DNA from: Altererythrobacter sp.
GTDB lineage: Bacteria; Pseudomonadota; Alphaproteobacteria; Sphingomonadales; Sphingomonadaceae
Assembly (NCBI GenBank): GCA_011524425.1
Contig: WTKI01000276.1
Span: 13,895-21,120 of the forward strand
Direction: 5' to 3'
DNA length: 7,226 nucleotides
The translations under genes and the position numbers were made by a program. Below, in pieces: positions 1-5,694 of this stretch (its first letter is position 1; each line of letters opens with the position of its first letter). The notes beneath the pieces are model-generated. The model saw only the letters and a program-made list of their open reading frames with translations, ran no database searches and was not told the origin of the DNA.

Positions 1-246
1 GATGCCGAAGCGTCTGACGAGCTTGTGACAGAGCTTCGGCAACATGTACGCAAGGAAATCGGGCCGGTTGCAACGCCCGATCATATCCACCTGACTCCGG
101 CCCTGCCTAAGACCCGTTCCGGCAAGATCATGCGCCGCATTCTGCGCAAGATAGCAGAGAACGATTACGGCTCTTTAGGTGACACCTCCACGCTGGCAGA
201 TCCTGGCGTCGTGGACAGCCTGATCGCAGGGCGCCAGAACACTTAA
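1..246 (+). CDS. acs: Acetyl-CoA synthetase, C-terminal end (partial, 5' cut by window edge)
   Basis: This is the last 81 codons of an AMP-forming acetyl-CoA synthetase, read in frame from base 1; the start lies left of the window. The enzyme activates acetate with ATP and CoA through acetyl-AMP in the cytoplasm. The visible part is the mobile C-terminal domain. It carries the motif [17 protein letters not shown], whose SGK lysine (AAG at 124-126) is the catalytic lysine of the family and the known site of regulatory acetylation in Salmonella and E. coli Acs. It ends with the typical [12 protein letters not shown] tail and TAA at 244-246. Internal GTG or ATG codons here are not starts. The gene meets a leftward sodium:solute symporter gene tail to tail with only 12 bp between stops, and I see no clear intrinsic terminator there. 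The context fits acetate uptake plus activation. Related propionyl-CoA synthetases share the SGK motif, but the GDTSTLADP tail favours Acs. Confidence 0.9.
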   Translation, partial: DAEASDELVTELRQHVRKEIGPVATPDHIHLTPALPKTRSGKIMRRILRKIAENDYGSLGDTSTLADPGVVDSLIAGRQNT

Positions 247-258
247 CGCTGCGCCTTG

Positions 259-2034
259 TCAGTGGTTTTGCGCGCCTCCAGCCCCGCGCGGCACACGGAT
301 CGAATCCACCAATCGGGCAATCTGAGGCGGAGGTGCAGCGGTTAGCTTTGCCACTATGATCGCAATCGCGAAGTTAAGCGCCATGCCAACCACCCCGATC
401 CCTTCTGGAGAGATCCCAAACAACCAGTTCTCAGCCACGTTCGCAGCCGGGTTCGCGAGCTTGAAATAGGCGATATAGGCAAAGGTGAAGACAAGCCCTG
501 CGACCATGCCGGCAATCGCGCCTTCCTTGTTCATAGATTTGCTGAATATGCCCATGAAGATGGCAGGGAAGAGGCTCGCCGCGGCTAGGCCAAAGGCAAA
601 GGCGACAACCTGTGCCACCCAGCCGGGCGGATAAATCCCGAGATAACCGGCGACGACAATCGCGGCCGTGGCAGCGATACGAGCGGCCAGCAGTTCGCCC
701 TTTTCGCATATGTCCGGGCGAAAAGTGGACTTGAGCAAATCATGGCTGACAGAGCTGGAAATCACCAGCAGCAGGCCCGCCGCAGTCGACAGTGCAGCCG
801 CTAAGCCGCCTGCTGCCACTAGCGCAATGACCCAGCCGGGCAGATTGCCGATTTCTGGGTTCGCGAGCACCATAATGTCGCGGTCGACATAGATCTCGTT
901 TTCGCTGTCAGAGACCGGCGCATTGGTGACCAGACGCTCACCAGAAGGGCCACGTTCATCGCTAAATTCAGGCGCGCCTTCAAATGCATTGCCAGCCCGG
1001 TATTGCATCACGCCATCGCCATTCTTGTCCTGAAAAGCGATCAGGTCATTGCTTTCCCAATTGGTGAACCACTCAGGTGCTTCAGTATAGCTTTGCTCGT
1101 TGACGGTATCGACGAAATTGAGCCTCGCAAACGCGCCAACCGCAGGGGCTGTTGTGTAAAGCAGCGCGATAAAGACCAGCGCCCAGCCCGCTGACTTCCG
1201 TGCATCCGACGCTTTGGGTACAGTGAAAAACCGAACAATCACATGCGGCAAGCCCGCTGTGCCAACCATCAGCGCGAGCGTGATGCAAAACACATCAATC
1301 ATGCTTTTCGAGCCATTTGTGTACTCGCCAAAACCCAGATCAAGCAAAACCAGATTAAGCTTTTCAAGCACATACATTCCCGATCCATCATTGACCTGAC
1401 TGCCCAGTCCCAGCTGCGGGATCGGATTGCCGGTGATGAGGAAGCTTAAGAAGAAGGCTGGGACCATGTAGGCAAAGATCAGCACGCAATATTGGGCTAC
1501 TTGCGTGTAGGTGATGCCTTTCATGCCTCCCAATACCGCGTAAATGAACACGATTCCCATGCCGCTGATCACGCCCCACATGATCGGGATGTCGAGGAAG
1601 CGGCTGAACACGATGCCAACGCCGCGCATCTGGCCTGCAATGTACGTAAAGCTGATAAAGATCAGACAGATCACCGCGACAACACGCGCGGCTTTCGAGT
1701 AATACCGCGTGCCGATAAAGTCAGGAACGGTGAATTGGCCAAACTTGCGCAGATAAGGTGCGAGCAACAAAGCGAGCAGGACGTAGCCGCCAGTCCAACC
1801 CATCAGGTAAACGCTCGCGTCGTAACCCAGAAATGCAATCAGCCCCGCCATGGAGATAAAGCTTGCAGCACTCATCCAGTCAGCGGCGGTTGCCATGCCA
1901 TTGACGACCGGGTTTACGCCCCCGCCTGCAACGTAAAACTCCTTCGTTGATCCCGCCCGGCTCCAAATCGCGATACCGATATAGAGCGCGAAACTTGCCC
2001 CAACGAAGAGGTAGATGAGAGTTTGAGTGTCCAT
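259..2034 (-). CDS. Sodium:solute symporter, VC_2705-type large subunit (acetate/monocarboxylate permease family)
   Basis: A 591-residue polytopic inner-membrane permease of the solute:sodium symporter (SSS) family, close to ActP-like acetate permeases but of the VC_2705 type that pairs with a DUF4212 subunit. Visible family marks are ADWMSAASFIS at residues 51-61, GLPHVIVRFF at 261-270, a long alanine/glycine-rich helix around 400-428 and SHDLLK at 430-434; about a dozen or more hydrophobic segments span the chain. A hydrophilic insert at about 305-395 sits between membrane segments and contains DKNGDG (336-341), which resembles an EF-hand calcium loop. I believe this insert recurs in the subfamily. 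I chose ATG at 2034 over the TTG one codon earlier: ATG overlaps the upstream stop as TGATG and has a GAGG sequence about 5 nt before it. Substrate is inferred: acetate or another short acid, from the family and from acs next door. It is translationally coupled to the small subunit. Confidence 0.88.
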   Translation of the reverse strand: MDTQTLIYLFVGASFALYIGIAIWSRAGSTKEFYVAGGGVNPVVNGMATAADWMSAASFISMAGLIAFLGYDASVYLMGWTGGYVLLALLLAPYLRKFGQFTVPDFIGTRYYSKAARVVAVICLIFISFTYIAGQMRGVGIVFSRFLDIPIMWGVISGMGIVFIYAVLGGMKGITYTQVAQYCVLIFAYMVPAFFLSFLITGNPIPQLGLGSQVNDGSGMYVLEKLNLVLLDLGFGEYTNGSKSMIDVFCITLALMVGTAGLPHVIVRFFTVPKASDARKSAGWALVFIALLYTTAPAVGAFARLNFVDTVNEQSYTEAPEWFTNWESNDLIAFQDKNGDGVMQYRAGNAFEGAPEFSDERGPSGERLVTNAPVSDSENEIYVDRDIMVLANPEIGNLPGWVIALVAAGGLAAALSTAAGLLLVISSSVSHDLLKSTFRPDICEKGELLAARIAATAAIVVAGYLGIYPPGWVAQVVAFAFGLAAASLFPAIFMGIFSKSMNKEGAIAGMVAGLVFTFAYIAYFKLANPAANVAENWLFGISPEGIGVVGMALNFAIAIIVAKLTAAPPPQIARLVDSIRVPRGAGGAQNH

Positions 2035-2363
2035 CAATCCTCACCCTCTTGGCTGCCAGAGATACCTGCACTGCGCTCATCATCATCGTCCACATGGTAA
2101 CGCTGCTCAATCTTATGGATTCTCCAGCTGTAAAAGACGATCAGCCCGATGAAGACATAGATCGAACCTTGCTGGGCAAACCAAAACCCCAGAGGGTAGC
2201 CGCCGAGCATAAACTGATCGAGGAATTCGCGGAACAGGATCCCCGCGCCAAAGGATACAGCAAACCATATGATCATCAGCGAGACGAGCAGCCGGATATT
2301 GGCGCGCCAATACGCACTTTCGTCTTGGCTGGTTCCATTCTCTGGCAGATTATCCTGCGCCAT
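2034..2363 (-). CDS. DUF4212 small subunit of a sodium:solute symporter
   Basis: A 109-residue membrane protein that matches the DUF4212 / 'solute:sodium symporter small subunit' family. It has an N-terminal YWRANIRL motif (residues 18-25) leading into a first membrane helix (about 24-44). A loop with YPLGFWFAQQGS (56-67) follows, then a second helix (about 67-82). The C-terminal tail is very acidic (DDDDE at 92-96, EGED at the end) and probably cytoplasmic. Length and two-helix layout are normal for the family. Start ATG at 2363 is fixed by a strong ribosome binding site (GGGAGGAGG) 4 nt upstream. Its TGA overlaps the ATG of the large permease by one base, so the two are made together and probably form one transporter, analogous to the YjcH-ActP pair of E. 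coli although the small subunits are of different families. The exact role of the small subunit is not something the sequence shows. Confidence 0.87.
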   Translation of the reverse strand: MAQDNLPENGTSQDESAYWRANIRLLVSLMIIWFAVSFGAGILFREFLDQFMLGGYPLGFWFAQQGSIYVFIGLIVFYSWRIHKIEQRYHVDDDDERSAGISGSQEGED

Positions 2364-2367
2364 ACTT

Positions 2368-2376
2368 CCTCCTCCC
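2368..2376 (-). promoter_or_regulatory. Strong ribosome binding site of the symporter small subunit
   Basis: On the minus strand the sequence GGGAGGAGG lies 4 nt before the ATG at 2363. It offers two overlapping Shine-Dalgarno matches (AGGAGG and GGGAGG) and is the strongest ribosome binding site in the window, which fixes the start of the DUF4212 gene. Confidence 0.8.
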
Positions 2377-2381
2377 TTTCG

Positions 2382-2403
2382 CGTAATTGTGATGCCGTAA
2401 TTG
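2382..2403. repeat. Tandem CGTAATTG repeat upstream of the symporter genes
   Basis: Two exact copies of CGTAATTG (2382-2389 and 2396-2403, plus strand) are separated by 6 bp, a 14-bp period. They lie about 20-40 bp ahead of the symporter small-subunit start, between it and the tRNA. A third AATTG core is at 2431-2435. The position fits a regulator binding site in the symporter promoter/leader, but no regulator can be named and no good -35/-10 pair is visible beside it. Confidence 0.35.
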
Positions 2404-2459
2404 GCTCAATGCGCCATGGCTAGAGGAAACAATTGGGCTCTTGGGGAGAATATATGCGT

Positions 2460-2533
2460 TGGAGCGGGTGAAGGGAATCGAACCCTCGTCGTCAGCTTGG
2501 GAAGCTGCTGCTCTACCATTGAGCTACACCCGC
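2460..2533 (-). tRNA. tRNA-Gly (anticodon CCC)
   Basis: The minus strand folds into a full 74-nt tRNA. The 7-bp acceptor stem is GCGGGTG/CACCCGC. The D arm is GCTC-AATGGTA-GAGC. The anticodon arm has loop TTCCCAA closed by CAGC/GCTG, giving anticodon CCC at loop positions 34-36. The T arm has GAGGG-TTCGATT-CCCTT, where the outermost pair is G-U. The discriminator base is T and CCA is encoded in the DNA (TGG at 2460-2462 on the plus strand). It closely resembles E. coli tRNA-Gly(CCC), which decodes GGG. The outermost anticodon-stem pair (G27-A43) looks mismatched. The gene lies 96 nt upstream of, and on the same strand as, the symporter pair; I see no convincing intrinsic terminator between them. 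Confidence 0.96.
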
Positions 2534-2549
2534 AGGGCTGCATATCTGC

Positions 2550-2558
2550 ATTATAGCA
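2550..2558 (-). promoter_or_regulatory. Extended -10 promoter element of the tRNA-Gly gene
   Basis: On the minus strand TGCTATAAT (2558 to 2550) is a perfect -10 hexamer preceded by a TGn extension. It ends 16 nt before the tRNA 5' end, so transcription would start about 10 nt upstream of the mature tRNA. No good -35 hexamer is seen 16-18 nt upstream (around 2572-2579), which is consistent with an extended -10 promoter. Confidence 0.6.
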
Positions 2559-2643
2559 GTGACAATGGCTGTGGCTATGCCGCGAGGTGGAAATGCGGTC
2601 AATCAGCTTCGCCAGCGAAAGATATTCTCGAAATCGTCGAAAC

Positions 2644-2664
2644 ATGCACAAATTCGCGATGCAT
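2644..2664. repeat. Short inverted repeat ATGCA-N11-TGCAT upstream of the LacI-family gene
   Basis: Perfect 5-bp arms (2644-2648 and 2660-2664) lie 11 bp apart between the tRNA and the regulator gene. A shorter odd palindrome, ATGCCGCAT, is at 2717-2725. Repeats of this size arise by chance fairly often. They are recorded because this is the only place where an autoregulatory site for the repressor, or a promoter element for it, could lie. Confidence 0.25.
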
Positions 2665-2737
2665 ACGATTGCTAATGATGCCACATTTTGGCAAATCGGA
2701 AGCGTTGGTGCGGGGTATGCCGCATGGAGAGGGTGTC

Positions 2738-2741
2738 GAGG
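2738..2741 (+). promoter_or_regulatory. Ribosome binding site that sets the LacI-family start
   Basis: GAGG with a 6-nt spacer precedes ATG at 2748. The alternative upstream starts (TTG at 2688, ATG at 2724) have no comparable site and would add a non-family N-terminal tail in front of the helix-turn-helix. Confidence 0.55.
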
Positions 2742-2747
2742 CGCGGG

Positions 2748-3758
2748 ATGCGTAAAAGCACAGCGTGGGATGTTGCTGAAAAGGCAGGTGTGAGCCAATC
2801 CACTGTGAGCCGGGTTTTTACAGGCTCTGCGCGCATCAGTGCGGCGACGCGCGATCGTGTCATGGAAGCTGCCAAATCGCTTGATTATCTGCCGGACAAG
2901 CGCGCGTCCCGCTTGCGCAGCGGTCATACGGGCGTGCTAGCCGTTGTTGTAATTACGCGGCCTGAAGACAGCGCGCGAGAAGTTAATCCGTTCGCTTACG
3001 CATTGCTGGGTAGCGTCTGCAAAGCCGCCTCTCAGCGCGGCTATGAAACGCTAGTGGCATTCCAAGCCGCAGAAGACGAGTTTTACGGCCGCTATGTCGA
3101 GCAACGCGATGCTGATGCGATGGTGGTCATCGGCACGACTCAAAATCAGGCTGCGTGGGATTATTTCCGGCCGCGCCTGCAAAGCGAGGAACGCACGATT
3201 TGTTGGGGCCTGCCCTTCGAAGAGGCTCACTCAGTTAGATCTGACAATCATGCAGGCGGTCGTCTGGCTGCTGAACACCTTTGGAACCAAGGCTATCGCA
3301 AGCCGGTGTTCCTTGGTCCGATCGAAAGCGAGCAGCGCCAATTTCATGAACGATTTGAAGGATTTAGCGAGGCATTACGGAGCTTCGGTAGCAAATCTAT
3401 TATCGTCCAGAACCTCACTCAGAAGGACCGGATGCAGCAAGGCCGCGAAGCGATCGCAAGACTGGCCGACGAAGGCACGGATTTCGATTCGATTTTTGCC
3501 GCATGTGATTACATCGCATTAGGCGCCTTGGATGCCTTGAACGAGAGGGGTATGCGCGTGCCTGAAGATGTGGGCATCGTAGGATATGACGGCTTGGATG
3601 CGACTGCGCATGCCAACCCGCCTCTGACGACAATCAAAGCCGATCTGGAAAAAGCAGGCCAGCAACTGGTAGCGCAGGTTTTGGGGCAGGACGAAGCGGA
3701 AACGAGCGCACTGGCCCCCATTGAACTGATCGCGCGGGCTAGCACGGAGCGGCCCTGA
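2748..3758 (+). CDS. LacI-family transcriptional repressor
   Basis: A 336-residue cytoplasmic regulator with normal LacI/GalR length and layout. The N-terminal helix-turn-helix is TAWDVAEKAGVSQSTVSRVF at residues 5-24. The hinge follows with LDYLPDKRASRLRSG (45-59). The periplasmic-binding-protein-like effector and dimerisation core runs from about 62 to the end. The core shows the family stretch around SIFAACDYIALGAL (D254), then VPEDVGIVGYDG and the PPLTTIKAD strand near the C-terminus. Where many members have ND, this one has CD at 253-254. ATG 2748 was chosen because it has a ribosome binding site and puts the HTH at the usual distance from the start. The gene lies 121 nt upstream of mmsA in the same direction and faces away from the tRNA. 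It may control itself and/or the valine operon downstream. The effector cannot be read from the sequence; most relatives bind sugars. Confidence 0.9.
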   Translation: MRKSTAWDVAEKAGVSQSTVSRVFTGSARISAATRDRVMEAAKSLDYLPDKRASRLRSGHTGVLAVVVITRPEDSAREVNPFAYALLGSVCKAASQRGYETLVAFQAAEDEFYGRYVEQRDADAMVVIGTTQNQAAWDYFRPRLQSEERTICWGLPFEEAHSVRSDNHAGGRLAAEHLWNQGYRKPVFLGPIESEQRQFHERFEGFSEALRSFGSKSIIVQNLTQKDRMQQGREAIARLADEGTDFDSIFAACDYIALGALDALNERGMRVPEDVGIVGYDGLDATAHANPPLTTIKADLEKAGQQLVAQVLGQDEAETSALAPIELIARASTERP

Positions 3759-3774
3759 CTTCGCATTTTGAAGG

Positions 3775-3784
3775 GTAGCGCTTC
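3775..3784. promoter_or_regulatory. Possible LacI-family operator upstream of mmsA
   Basis: GTAGCGCTTC is an even palindrome with a central CG (AGCGCT core, four of five pairs matching). It resembles the AAGCGCTT-like cores of many LacI-family operators. It lies between the LacI-family gene and mmsA, about 95 bp before the mmsA start, where an operator would be expected. It is short and imperfect, so this is a candidate only. Confidence 0.25.
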
Positions 3785-3813
3785 GGACTGATCCAATGGC
3801 AAATATGCTAGGG

Positions 3814-3833
3814 GCCGCTCCCTTGCCAGCGGC
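3814..3833. repeat. Hairpin-forming inverted repeat in the LacI-mmsA intergenic region
   Basis: GCCGCT (3814-3819) and AGCGGC (3828-3833) can form a 6-bp GC-rich stem with an 8-nt loop, about 45 nt before the mmsA ATG. No U-run follows, so it is not a standard intrinsic terminator for the regulator gene. It could be a 5'-UTR structure or chance. Confidence 0.35.
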
Positions 3834-3879
3834 GCATCCGCGCTCCATTTGAGAGCCAACATCAGGAGTCACGATTATC

Positions 3880-5376
3880 ATGCGTCAAGTTGATCATTTT
3901 GTTGTTGGCGGTGCAGGCGGCGCTAGTGCGCGGACCCATCAGATTTGGAACCCATCTACCGGAGAAGTTCAGGCCGAAGTTGGGTTGGGTGATGCCGCAT
4001 TGCTGGAGCGCGCAGTAGCCACTGCCAAAAAGGTTCAACCCGAATGGGCGGCTACCAATCCGCAAAAGCGGGCCCGTGTCATGTTCAAGTTCAAGGAATT
4101 GATCGAGCAGAACATGCAGAGCCTTGCAGAATTGCTGTCCAGCGAACACGGCAAAGTGATTGACGATGCAAAGGGTGACGTTCAACGCGGCCTTGAGGTT
4201 ATCGAATATGCTTGCGGCATTCCGCAGGTCCTCAAAGGCGAATATACGCATGGCGCTGGCCCGGGGATCGACGTTTATTCCGTGCGGCAGCCTCTGGGGA
4301 TTGGCGCGGGTATTACGCCCTTCAACTTCCCTGCTATGATCCCGATGTGGATGTTTGGTATGGCGTGTGCTGCTGGCAATGCCTTTATCTTGAAGCCGTC
4401 CGAACGCGACCCTTCTGTGCCAGTCCGGCTCGCAGAACTGTTCCTTGAAGCGGGCGCGCCAGAGGGCCTTTTGCAAGTGGTCCATGGCGATAAGGAAATG
4501 GTCGACGCGATCCTCGATCATCCTGATATTCCCGCGATCAGCTTTGTCGGCTCGAGCGATATTGGCCAGTATATCTACTCGCGCGGGACCGCGAACGGAA
4601 AGCGTGTGCAAGCTTTTGGCGGGGCCAAGAACCACGGCATCGTCATGCCCGATGCGGATCTCGACCAAGTCGTCAATGACCTGGCTGGTGCGGCCTTTGG
4701 TTCGGCAGGCGAGCGCTGCATGGCGCTGCCCGTGGTGGTTCCGGTGGGCGAAGACACCGCAGAGCGCCTTAAGGAAAAGCTGATCCCTGCGATCAACGGT
4801 TTGCGGGTCGGCGTCTCTAACGATCCGGATGCGCATTACGGCCCGGTTGTTACGCCTGAGCATAAAGCAAAGGTCGAACAATGGATCACCACCGCTGAGG
4901 AAGAAGGCGGCGAGATTGTTATCGACGGGCGCGGCTTTACGTTGCAAGGCCATGAGAAGGGTTTCTTTGTCGGGCCGACGCTGATCGACCACGTCACTCC
5001 GCAAATGAAAAGCTATCAGGAAGAGATTTTCGGCCCGGTCTTGCAGATCGTCCGCGCGAAAGACTTTGAGGATGCTGTACGCCTACCTTCTGAGCATCAA
5101 TACGGTAACGGCGTCGCGATCTTTACGCGCAATGGCCATGCCGCGCGTGAATTTGCCGCGCGCGTCAATGTCGGCATGGTCGGGATCAATGTGCCGATCC
5201 CTGTCCCGGTAAGTTATCATAGCTTTGGTGGATGGAAGCGCTCCGGCTTTGGTGACATCGACCAATACGGAACGGAAGGCCTCAAGTTCTGGACGAAGAA
5301 CAAGAAAATAACCCAGCGCTGGCCAGATGGCGGCGGTGATGGTTCTAACGCCTTTGTCATTCCGACCATGGGGTGA
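3880..5376 (+). CDS. mmsA: CoA-acylating methylmalonate-semialdehyde dehydrogenase
   Basis: A 498-residue aldehyde dehydrogenase superfamily enzyme. It converts methylmalonate semialdehyde, NAD+ and CoA to propionyl-CoA, CO2 and NADH, the last step of valine degradation; malonate semialdehyde is often also used. Family marks are TPFNFPAMIP with the oxyanion-hole Asn149, KPSERDPS (172-179), FVGSSDIG (222-229) and the catalytic cysteine C280 in GSAGERCMA. As expected for MmsA, the general-base Glu of hydrolytic aldehyde dehydrogenases is absent and the segment reads FGGAKNH (246-252). The C-terminus ends in the usual RWP...FVIPTM pattern. Start ATG 3880 has AGGAG at 3864-3868, a rather long 11-nt spacing. 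The stop overlaps the start of the next gene as GTGA. The ACAD8-like dehydrogenase in the same operon favours valine catabolism over an IolA role in inositol breakdown. Confidence 0.94.
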   Translation: MRQVDHFVVGGAGGASARTHQIWNPSTGEVQAEVGLGDAALLERAVATAKKVQPEWAATNPQKRARVMFKFKELIEQNMQSLAELLSSEHGKVIDDAKGDVQRGLEVIEYACGIPQVLKGEYTHGAGPGIDVYSVRQPLGIGAGITPFNFPAMIPMWMFGMACAAGNAFILKPSERDPSVPVRLAELFLEAGAPEGLLQVVHGDKEMVDAILDHPDIPAISFVGSSDIGQYIYSRGTANGKRVQAFGGAKNHGIVMPDADLDQVVNDLAGAAFGSAGERCMALPVVVPVGEDTAERLKEKLIPAINGLRVGVSNDPDAHYGPVVTPEHKAKVEQWITTAEEEGGEIVIDGRGFTLQGHEKGFFVGPTLIDHVTPQMKSYQEEIFGPVLQIVRAKDFEDAVRLPSEHQYGNGVAIFTRNGHAAREFAARVNVGMVGINVPIPVPVSYHSFGGWKRSGFGDIDQYGTEGLKFWTKNKKITQRWPDGGGDGSNAFVIPTMG

Positions 5377-5690
5377 GCGTCATCCGTTCGGCCCTGCCCT
5401 TTGCGACGCTTGCGCTTATAGGCGCATGCGCCACGCCTCCTCCGCCGGAGGATTTGGAGCGGTCTGAATCTGACAGGGCGAACAAACTTGTGTGCGATGC
5501 AGAGGCTGTAATGGCGTATGTCGGTCAAACAATCGTAGGCGATACCGGCGAGCAAATCTTGCGTAAAAGCGGGGCCGCAAGGCTGCGTTGGGGGCCTCCT
5601 GACAGCGTTTGGACGATGGACTATCGCGCTGACCGCGTGAATGTGCGCTATGACCGGGCGATGGTCATCACAGATGTAACCTGCGGCTGA
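5373..5690 (+). CDS. Putative lipoprotein of the I78 peptidase-inhibitor family
   Basis: A 105-residue protein starting at GTG 5373, which overlaps the mmsA stop (GTGA), so it is probably translated by coupling; no Shine-Dalgarno is evident. Residues 1-19 look like a lipoprotein signal peptide: Arg5, a hydrophobic stretch (7-17) and a lipobox IGAC with Cys19 as the lipidated residue. A proline-rich, acidic linker follows (22-35). Residues 41-105 match the I78 family: Cys41, YVGQ (49-52), ARLRWGPPDSVWTMDYRADR (69-88), VNV (89-91) and a terminal CG. Cys41 and Cys104 could form a disulfide. The C-terminal CG and the DYR-DRxNV core are the strongest marks. I78 members include a characterised Aspergillus serine-protease inhibitor, but most bacterial members are untested. 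It would sit in the periplasm, anchored to a membrane, which is at odds with a cytoplasmic catabolic operon. Confidence 0.8.
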   Translation: MSVIRSALPFATLALIGACATPPPPEDLERSESDRANKLVCDAEAVMAYVGQTIVGDTGEQILRKSGAARLRWGPPDSVWTMDYRADRVNVRYDRAMVITDVTCG

Positions 5691-5694
5691 ACCA

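Noticed and set aside
247..300. A bidirectional terminator between acs and the symporter
   Set aside because: GC-rich words (GCGCC, GCGCGCC) occur but do not form a clean stem followed by a T-run on either strand.
1492..1950. A 152-codon plus-strand open frame inside the symporter gene
   Set aside because: It is the complement of conserved membrane-helix coding sequence; composition (many His, Asp, Arg) is that of a shadow frame and no family is recognisable.
2628..2642. Direct repeat TCGAAA (2628-2633 and 2637-2642) upstream of the regulator
   Set aside because: Six-base repeats at 9-bp spacing are expected by chance in a region of this size and nothing else supports a function.
2688..2747. 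Longer N-terminus for the LacI-family protein (TTG at 2688 or ATG at 2724)
   Set aside because: The extra residues precede the helix-turn-helix without family precedent and lack a ribosome binding site; ATG 2748 has GAGG 6 nt upstream.
2460..2747. tRNA-Gly as an integration site for a genomic island
   Set aside because: No integrase, no repeat of the tRNA 3' end elsewhere in the window, and flanking genes look like ordinary core metabolism.
2406..2927. A 173-codon minus-strand open frame spanning the tRNA and the start of the LacI-family gene
   Set aside because: It reads straight through a complete tRNA gene and the helix-turn-helix coding region in reverse; the tRNA-derived stretch gives a typical false protein segment.
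3862..5004. A 380-codon open frame on the minus strand opposite mmsA
   Set aside because: It is antisense to a clearly functional enzyme, has no recognisable domain, is rich in Arg and His as expected from reversed GC-rich codons, and lacks a convincing ribosome binding site.
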